Both the position numbers and the translations under genes were made by a program. From Dimargaris cristalligena (Eukaryota; Kickxellomycota; Dimargaritomycetes; Dimargaritales; Dimargaritaceae), in NCBI GenBank assembly GCA_027576995.1, contig JANBQC010000713.1, positions 1 through 12,995 of the forward strand: a DNA stretch of 12,995 nt, written 5' to 3'. How positions within the stretch are numbered: the stretch's first letter is position 1; the number at the start of each line of letters is the position of its first letter. The notes below the pieces were generated by a model. It did no database searches. It was given only the letters and a program-made list of their open reading frames with translations, and had not been told where the DNA came from. Shown here piece after piece: positions 7,506-12,995 of the stretch.

Positions 7506-10500
7506 ATGCTCCAGGAAATCCCCGACCCTGCCGATCCAGCTGTGCCGACCAACAGTGTCGAAGAGCCCGCTACTACGCCGGACGACGCTGTCCAAAGCAC
7601 CCCGGTAGAGGACGCCAAACAAAAAGCCATGGACGACTTCGATGCCCACACCAAACAGCAGCGCTTCCAGCGTCTCAATTACCTCCTGCAGAAGTCCACC
7701 GTGTACGCCAATTTTCTGGCCCAGAAGCTCGAGCAGCAACAGAAGGAGCAGCGCGAGCGGGAGCAAACCACTGTCGCACCCGACTCCGCCACCGCCACGG
7801 CGGCTACTCCGGCCGAGACCCCCTCCGCCGAAGGCTCCCGCCGGCGTGGCCGTAAGCGGAAGGCGGGTACCGAAACCACCTCGGGAACCAAGCCCGTCAA
7901 GGATAGCGACTATAAAATCACCGACTACATCTCAGCCTCCGACATCGCCCGCAGTAAGGCTAAACCGGCCGCTGGGGCGGGAGCCAAGGACGGCGAAGAG
8001 GTGACTCCGGCCGGGTCCGCCATGAACAATGCCAAGGCCAGTCCGTCCTCGCGCCAGCCCCGTCTAGTAACGGGGGGTATCCTGCGGGAATACCAGCTCG
8101 CTGGCCTGGAGTGGATGGTATCGCTCTACGAAAATGGCCTCAACGGGATTCTGGCCGACGAAATGGGGCTGGGTAAAACCCTGCAGACCATCAGCTTCCT
8201 GGCCTTCTTGCGGGAGCGCCAGGTATGGGGCCCTTTTTTGATCGTGTGTCCCCTGTCCACCCTCGCCAATTGGGTCAATGAATTCCAGCGCTTTGCGCCC
8301 GACGTGCCCGTGCTCATGTACTACGGCCTCCCCGAGGAACGTAGCCGCCTTCGCCGCAAGCACATGGCCAAGCTCAGCCCGACCTTCCCCGCCATCTGCA
8401 CCACCTACGAACTCGTCATGAACGACCGCAAATACCTCTGCCGGTACCAGTGGAAATACATCATCATCGACGAAGGCCACCGCATCAAGAACCTGGACTG
8501 CAAACTCATCCGCGAACTCAAAAACTACCATAGCGCCAACCGGATGCTGCTGACCGGCACTCCACTCCAGAACAATCTCAATGAGCTCTGGTCTCTGCTC
8601 AATTTCCTGCTCCCCGAGATCTTCGACGACCCCGACAGTTTCCAGAGCTGGTTTGATTTTACCGACATCAATGAATCCAGTGGTCGGACCCGGATCGCTA
8701 GCGAGGAGGCCCAGCAGGGTATCGTATCTAAGCTCCACCATATCCTGCGCCCCTTCCTGTTGCGACGTCTCAAAACGGATGTGGAGAAGGATTTGCCCAA
8801 GAAGCGCGAATACGTTCTATACGCCCCGCTCACCCATCTCCAGCAGGTCTACTACCGGGTGATTCTCGAGGACAATTTACGCCAATTCCTTCAAGATAAA
8901 ATGCAAACCAATGCCGTTGATATCAACGGTGAAGACGGTGATGATGACGTGACCGTGCGGGCTTCGTCCGTCGAAAAAAATGATACGGCGATAGCCGATG
9001 ACAATTTGGAGGCCGAGACCCTCCCGTCAACCCCCAAGGCAAGGGGGGGCAACGCGGAAAAGGACAAGTCTAATAAAAGCCCCCCGGCTCGTTCTGAAGG
9101 CTCCGAGACGCCAACCGAAGGTGAACCCGCTTTGCGCCGGTCTAGTCGCCGTTTGCGGAGTGATCCGGGGAATATGATTATATCCGATGACGCTGACGAC
9201 CACGAGTTTCTCGATTCCCTGGAGGCCCACCATGAAAGACTCGAAGCCCAACTGGCCAAATCCGCCCGATCCAAGTTAGGCGCCAGTAATACGCCATTCT
9301 CTGGGCGACTTCGCGAATTAGGAGCCGGTGGCCTGCAAGCCCGCATGATGCAGCTCCGCAAATTATGCAACCACCCCTACCTTTTCGACTACCCCGTCGA
9401 CCCGGCCACCGGGGACATGGCCGTGAACGACCATCTCATCTTTTCGTCGGGTAAACTCATGCTCCTCGACCGACTCCTGCCGCAACTCTTCGCCCGGGGT
9501 CACCGAGTTCTGGTGTTCTCCCAGTTTACGCGATCGTTGGACATTCTGGAGTCCTACGCCCGCGACCTGCGTGGGTGGGAATCGTGCCGTATCGACGGCA
9601 ACGTCAAGCAAGAGGACCGGCGCGAGAGCATTTCCCGGTTCAACACCGATAAGTCCATTCCCCTGTTCTTCCTATCCACCCGGGCAGGGGGTTTGGGCAT
9701 CAACTTGACGGCGGCTGATACTGTTATTCTGTTCGATAGTGATTGGAATCCCCAGATGGACTTGCAGGCCCAGGACCGTGTGCACCGTATTGGTCAGACA
9801 AAACCGGTTATCATTTACCGGCTGATCACGGCTAACTCGATCGAAAAGGCCATTCTTGACCGCGCCAACTCCAAACGGAAGCTGGAGAAACTGGTGATCC
9901 ACAAACATAAATTCAAGGGACATGATTCCTTGGTAACCCCCTTAACCACCACCTCATTTTCGTCACCGGGGGCGACCTCGGTCAGTAAACTGGGGGCCTC
10001 CGAACTGGCCGAAATCTTAGCTGGTGACGAGCACGAAAAGGTCACCCTAAGTCCCCAGGTGTTCGATATCCTCAAACAGCTGGAACAGAAGGCCTATGCG
10101 GGGGGCAACGCCGAAATCATGGTTGGCGGGTATATGAAGGAGCTCGACACGGAGCAGACTGCCCCCGCCGAGCCGATGGCATCAGAAGAGGTCCCGGCTG
10201 ATGCTACGTCCACCCGACGCAAGCGGATTAAGACTGAAGCGGATTCGACGGATACAGAGGTGGTGACTGGCCTTCCGAAGGAAATGGAAACCAAGGCCCA
10301 GATCAAGGTCGAGCCCGAGGAAGAAACTGTTGGTTTAGCAGGATCCGAAGCGACCTCCCCTACCAATGGTGAACCTACCACCACCACCACTACTCCCCTT
10401 CCCTTTGACCCAGCCACAGCATCGTCTCAGCAACTCTACGATTACTGCTTGTCCCAGATTCTGACGGATACCGACCTGGCCCGTTTATTAGACCGGTCCG

Positions 10501-10610
10501 ACGAGGCTTACGCTCGGCAAACCGAGAAGGATGTGGGCCAAGTGTTTGCTGCGGTGGACAGCGTACCCGATACCAAAAACGATATGTTGGCGGCCCCGAA
10601 ATCGGAATAG
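7506..10610 (+). CDS. SNF2-family chromatin remodelling ATPase, Lsh/HELLS/Irc5 type
   Basis: The 1034-residue protein carries a complete SNF2 ATPase. Seen: DEMGLGKT at 218-225 (Lys224 binds ATP), DEGH at 322-325, LLTGTPLQNN at 348-357, the second lobe with VLVFSQF at 668-674, STRAGGLGINL at 724-734, and QDRVHRIGQ at 756-764 with the predicted arginine finger Arg761. Family hallmarks of Lsh (mammalian HELLS, plant DDM1, Neurospora MUS-30, yeast Irc5) are an N-terminal helix (about 55-88, QKSTVYANFLAQKLEQQQ), RANSKRKLEKLVIHK at 786-800, and a C-terminal LARLLDRSD at 991-999. The protein should move nucleosomes in the nucleus using ATP. Relatives act in DNA methylation, repair or cohesin loading. 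Between the lobes is a roughly 140-residue acidic and basic insert (about 468-607) with RRSSRRLR near 544-551. The tail holds two SUMO-type sites. The ATG at 7506 has A at -3; the frame is open upstream to a TTG at 7377, but the 43 hydrophobic residues this adds have no ATG. No intron is seen. Confidence 0.96.
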   Translation: MLQEIPDPADPAVPTNSVEEPATTPDDAVQSTPVEDAKQKAMDDFDAHTKQQRFQRLNYLLQKSTVYANFLAQKLEQQQKEQREREQTTVAPDSATATAATPAETPSAEGSRRRGRKRKAGTETTSGTKPVKDSDYKITDYISASDIARSKAKPAAGAGAKDGEEVTPAGSAMNNAKASPSSRQPRLVTGGILREYQLAGLEWMVSLYENGLNGILADEMGLGKTLQTISFLAFLRERQVWGPFLIVCPLSTLANWVNEFQRFAPDVPVLMYYGLPEERSRLRRKHMAKLSPTFPAICTTYELVMNDRKYLCRYQWKYIIIDEGHRIKNLDCKLIRELKNYHSANRMLLTGTPLQNNLNELWSLLNFLLPEIFDDPDSFQSWFDFTDINESSGRTRIASEEAQQGIVSKLHHILRPFLLRRLKTDVEKDLPKKREYVLYAPLTHLQQVYYRVILEDNLRQFLQDKMQTNAVDINGEDGDDDVTVRASSVEKNDTAIADDNLEAETLPSTPKARGGNAEKDKSNKSPPARSEGSETPTEGEPALRRSSRRLRSDPGNMIISDDADDHEFLDSLEAHHERLEAQLAKSARSKLGASNTPFSGRLRELGAGGLQARMMQLRKLCNHPYLFDYPVDPATGDMAVNDHLIFSSGKLMLLDRLLPQLFARGHRVLVFSQFTRSLDILESYARDLRGWESCRIDGNVKQEDRRESISRFNTDKSIPLFFLSTRAGGLGINLTAADTVILFDSDWNPQMDLQAQDRVHRIGQTKPVIIYRLITANSIEKAILDRANSKRKLEKLVIHKHKFKGHDSLVTPLTTTSFSSPGATSVSKLGASELAEILAGDEHEKVTLSPQVFDILKQLEQKAYAGGNAEIMVGGYMKELDTEQTAPAEPMASEEVPADATSTRRKRIKTEADSTDTEVVTGLPKEMETKAQIKVEPEEETVGLAGSEATSPTNGEPTTTTTTPLPFDPATASSQQLYDYCLSQILTDTDLARLLDRSDEAYARQTEKDVGQVFAAVDSVPDTKNDMLAAPKSE

Positions 10611-10814
10611 CATGTGTCTGACATATATATTCGTCCAATTTACCGGGATTCTTTTACCCCCTCTCCTTAGCATATATATCATGGGTTTAGTTTCGACTGG
10701 ATAAAGGATGTTGTGGCTAATGGTTTCATTATATTCACGCTTTATTAGTTTTCGGTAGTTGTTTTTCGCTTGTTACTTGATCGTGTGATGCTTCGTCCTC
10801 GATTAGGATTGTTT

Positions 10815-10928
10815 CCCGGGGAATGCCATTTTTCGATCAACTTAGGTGTGGTGTATGAGGGAAGGTCGTATTTATTTATTTAGTTTGCAGTTGTTGAACC
10901 GCCCAACCTATATTTGGCATTCCCCGGG
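10815..10928. repeat. Perfect 14-bp inverted repeat, 86-base spacer
   Basis: CCCGGGGAATGCCA at 10815-10828 is the exact reverse complement of TGGCATTCCCCGGG at 10915-10928. Inside the spacer, TAGGT (10843-10847) pairs with ACCTA (10906-10910), and TGG (10849-10851) with CCA (10903-10905) past a single bulged base, so the fold would be two-tiered. The arms are GC-rich inside AT-rich DNA. It may be a structured 3' UTR element, a separate hairpin RNA, or a tiny inverted-repeat element. Confidence 0.75.
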
Positions 10929-11430
10929 CAGCTTTAGTTCGACGAAGGGTGGCAGGCATTTTTGTTTAGATTTAGTCAGTGGCTTTTCACAATTTGATAT
11001 GATACTTGGTTATAATGGCATTTTTATTATTATTATTAAAGGAAGGAATCATTTTACATGAATTGGGCCTGACCGATGACGAAACTAGTTTTGTAGTTGA
11101 TAGTTTTATATGGTTGGGGCGGGTTTGCGTTTAAAACCGAGTTGGCTGAGGTGTCACTAGGAAGGCCTAGCCTAGCTACTTCTCTCCTTCTACTATCGGG
11201 AAATTAGAGGGCTGGCTATTATCCCATTCTTATAACGAATGGTCCAAGTATTATTTTCTCCTTTTGCTGGAAAGTCCTGCATTGTGCTAATCCATAGACC
11301 CAATACTAACCCCTTGTTCTAGTCTTGTATCTTATTCAATTTGCAATTTGCTCCGCTTTACCGTCCATTCCCTAACCGAATCCGTGTTTTGGCATTGTTG
11401 TTATTATTGGTATTATTGTTTTACTTTTCC

Positions 11431-11458
11431 GATTGGTTACTTCGGACTTTATAATATA
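11431..11458 (+). promoter_or_regulatory. Cbp4 promoter: reverse CCAAT box and TATA-like element
   Basis: GATTGGTT at 11431-11438 carries ATTGG, the reverse of CCAAT, about 80 bases before the ATG. TATAATATA at 11450-11458 lies 67 bases before it. A CT-rich tract (about 11469-11510) follows. In yeast the CCAAT-binding HAP complex drives respiratory genes, and Cbp4 is a respiratory assembly factor, so the site is plausible; its use here is inferred. Confidence 0.35.
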
Positions 11459-11516
11459 AGATACCCGAGCCCCTTCCTCCCTCTTCCCTTTCCTATAGTC
11501 TCTCCTTTGCACTACC

Positions 11517-12209
11517 ATGTCCTGGCAAAAAGGTCTTGCTTACAGTCTAGGTATCATTGGCGGAGGGTACCTGTTGATGCGCTATACCACGCCCACACCG
11601 GACCAGCTTTATAATGTAAGTTGAGACAGCTACAACAGCCCTTGACTAAGAAGGCACTTCCTCCCCCCCACCCGATCCCTTCTGTACCCCCCCCCCCTCA
11701 TTCTCTTCCGACGGAGTCCACACCCAACATTATGAGCATTTGAAGACCAGCCTTCCATTCCGAAATGTAGTTATCCGCATGCTGGCTATCCAATTGTGAA
11801 ACAAAGTCTTGTGTCGCCCCCACCACCTAGGCTCGGGCCGTCTCTCTCTCTCTCTCTCTCTTCATTGGGCAGCATGCGGCGCTGGTCTTTGAGTATAGTA
11901 CCTTGGTAACTCTCGTGCCGAACTGTACTCCCAATATTCTGCCCCAGCTGTGTCATTTAGCCATCCCTCCCTATTTTCTAACAACCCAATTTTACTTCTC
12001 TTTATATATATATATATATATATATCTGGCGGATTTAGGCACTGTCCCCCGAATTAAAAGAAGAAGCCGATAAACGACGAAAAGACCAGGCCCACGAACA
12101 GGCTGAGCTCATGCAGCTATTACGTCGGAATATGGCTGCCGACCAACCCGTTTGGAAAGTCCAGCCGCCCCACCCGGAATCCAAAAATGACCCACCCGCG
12201 AATAAATAA
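11517..12209 (+). CDS. CBP4: Cytochrome bc1 complex assembly factor Cbp4 (two exons)
   Basis: Exon 1 (11517-11615) gives 33 residues and exon 2 (12039-12209) gives 56, for an 89-residue protein joined in phase 0. Residues 5-23 form one hydrophobic segment rich in Gly, Leu and Ile, followed by RYTTPTPDQL, then LSPELK, a charged helix, and DQPVWKVQP. The same order and spacing occur in yeast Cbp4 (KYTTPT, LSPEL, DPIWK), including across the splice junction, so no exon is missing. Yeast Cbp4 is longer at the C-terminus. Cbp4 is a mitochondrial inner-membrane protein that stabilises newly made cytochrome b with Cbp3-Cbp6 during complex III assembly. The ATG has A at -3. The gene lies downstream of the remodeller gene on the same strand, with its own promoter. 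Recognition rests on my memory of the yeast sequence, but the match is specific. Confidence 0.9.
11775..11879. repeat. 10-bp intronic inverted repeat
   Basis: CCGCATGCTG (11775-11784) is the exact reverse complement of CAGCATGCGG (11870-11879), with an 85-base spacer that includes the TC microsatellite. Pairing would loop out about 105 bases of the intron. Confidence 0.6.
11841..11861. repeat. (TC)10 microsatellite
   Basis: Uninterrupted TC dinucleotides inside the Cbp4 intron, in the loop of the 10-bp inverted repeat. Confidence 0.9.
12003..12025. repeat. (TA)n microsatellite
   Basis: About 23 bases of alternating T/A, lying between the branch-like site and the acceptor of the Cbp4 intron. 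Confidence 0.9.
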
Positions 12210-12210
12210 A
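12201..12210 (+). promoter_or_regulatory. Overlapping polyadenylation hexamers at the Cbp4 stop
   Basis: AATAAATAAA holds two AATAAA hexamers, at 12201-12206 and 12205-12210. The first ends just before the TAA stop at 12207-12209 and the second spans it. If used, the 3' UTR would be very short. Confidence 0.4.
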
Positions 12211-12995
12211 TGGTCTTTCACTTGCTCCAACTCTTCCTACTTGTGCCATTATCAATAGCCTGTGCCTTAATCCCCCCCCCTTGGCCATGACACATACACA
12301 CACACACTTTCTAAGATGAAAATGCTAACATTGTTGGGCCGCGGTTTCCTGTTCATAAAATGGTACAATAAAAGAGTATCCGCTGTAGTCCCCTTAAGCC
12401 GGTCATTTCGGTGTGGCACCGGGTTCCACTTGCGTACTTGCATGGGGGCCTTTCGTTCTCGGCAGGGCTTACACCGTGAATGCAAGTGTATTAGCGGTTG
12501 CGTATTCTTTAAACTGACCACCAAGTTGTATAGATACTAGTATGTAGCGCTTCAGCGGCTTTGCAATTTTATTTTGTACAAATACATACAATATAATGGC
12601 TTGGTTTGGTTTATGTTTCTATGCAAACATTATGTCTATAGCCTGCAAAAAAAACAGCGACCGGGTGAAAGAGGGGGCTGTGGTGGACGGGTGGGGGGTC
12701 CGATACTAGGAGCGAGCGTCAGTTGTCCCGAATTTTGGGGCCTGCTGCCATGTACTATTTTTTCCCTAACTACGTGTACAGCTCTTTTGTCCTATTTTGG
12801 GAATTATACGCCAATTTTGGCTCAATTGGCCACGGCTCCTACTGCAAATGTGCACGAACCCCCCCAAAAGAGGGACAGTGCGTGTATTGGTTAGTGGTGT
12901 CGCCTAAAGTGAGAATAGCCGTAGTTGGGACATTGGCTGTACTATACTAGTCCAGGTGGCTCTAGGTACCCCAAGCGAATGGACAATTAGAGAGT
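12210..12995. other. Right-end intergenic region, nothing convincing
   Basis: Beyond Cbp4 there is a C9 run and a CA run (about 12270-12307), then mixed sequence. Overlapping open frames of 74 to 106 codons on both strands (for example 12316-12540, 12574-12894, 12723-12950) show no domain, compete with each other and lack a coding look. A 7-bp hairpin, GCCAATT/AATTGGC with a 7-base loop, lies at 12810-12830. A spliced gene starting beyond the window edge cannot be excluded. Confidence 0.5.

Larger units (their letters stand above)
10611..11516. other. Intergenic region, SNF2 3' end to Cbp4 start
   Basis: These 0.9 kb lie between two plus-strand genes. They hold the 3' flank of the remodeller gene, a perfect 14-bp inverted repeat (10815-10928), and the Cbp4 promoter. 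No canonical AATAAA follows the remodeller stop closely; TA-rich sequence at 10623-10630 and 10671-10680 may serve instead. Open frames of up to about 88 codons, including 10846-11061, show no recognisable domain. A small CTAGG/CCTAG inverted pair lies at 11157-11170. Confidence 0.6.
11616..12038 (+). other. Cbp4 intron, 423 bases
   Basis: The intron begins GTAAGT and ends TTTAG, with a CTAAC branch-like site at 11978-11982. It is long for a fungal intron and contains a C11 run (11687-11697), a (TC)10 run (11841-11861), a (TA)n tract (12003-12025) between branch site and acceptor, and a perfect 10-bp inverted repeat (11775-11784 with 11870-11879). Neither internal sequence nor homology suggests a further exon. 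I looked for box C/D and H/ACA snoRNA signals and saw no convincing set. Confidence 0.85.

Noticed and set aside
8064..8741. 225-codon open frame on the minus strand inside the remodeller gene
   Set aside because: It lies antisense to the conserved ATPase lobe. Open antisense frames arise from GC-rich third codon positions, and no family is recognised.
10930..10960. GTTCGA resembling a tRNA T-loop
   Set aside because: The flanks do not form a 5-bp T stem and no matching acceptor or anticodon arm is present. Other TTCRA hits (near 92, 5189, 7024) fail the same test.
12316..12540. 74-codon plus-strand frame after Cbp4
   Set aside because: It starts with Met and a basic, slightly hydrophobic segment, but an equally long frame occupies the opposite strand and no domain is recognised.
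12574..12950. Two overlapping plus-strand frames of 106 and 75 codons near the right edge
   Set aside because: They overlap in different frames, resemble nothing known, and are near the expected chance length.

Overview
The window looks like a piece of fungal nuclear genome. It holds two long, apparently intronless genes and one short gene split by a spliceosomal intron, separated by wide, stop-rich, mostly AT-rich intergenic DNA full of microsatellites and homopolymer runs. The strongest taxonomic pointer is the short gene, which aligns without gaps to the core of Cbp4, a fungal cytochrome bc1 assembly factor. The CTDSPL2-type phosphatase and the Lsh/HELLS-type remodeller agree with a eukaryote but do not narrow it further. 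I suspect an early-diverging fungus, but the sequence does not prove the lineage.

Layout. 1-1063: AT-rich DNA with three A/T palindromes and a (TA)n tract, no gene seen. 1064-3718 (minus): an 884-residue protein with a long disordered N-terminal part and a C-terminal HAD-type phosphatase domain of the CTDSPL2/SCP4 family. 3719-7505: a 3.8 kb gap between divergent genes, with short palindromes, a dispersed repeat shared with bases 1-38, and a possible spliced non-coding or leader transcript near 5460-5740. 7506-10610 (plus): a 1034-residue SNF2 remodeller of the Lsh/HELLS/Irc5 family. 10611-11516: intergenic, with a perfect 14-bp inverted repeat 86 bases apart. 11517-12209 (plus): the two-exon Cbp4 gene of 89 codons with a 423-base intron. 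12210-12995: intergenic, nothing convincing.

The genes are not an operon and show no shared pathway. Two proteins act in the nucleus (a probable phosphatase and a chromatin remodeller) and one in the mitochondrial inner membrane. All three have a pyrimidine-rich leader just upstream of the start codon. I did not find a clearly new biological system. The best leads are the long-range hairpin downstream of the remodeller gene, the candidate spliced transcript in the 3.8 kb gap, the palindrome cluster at the left end, and a short motif in the phosphatase N-terminal region that seems shared with human CTDSPL2.
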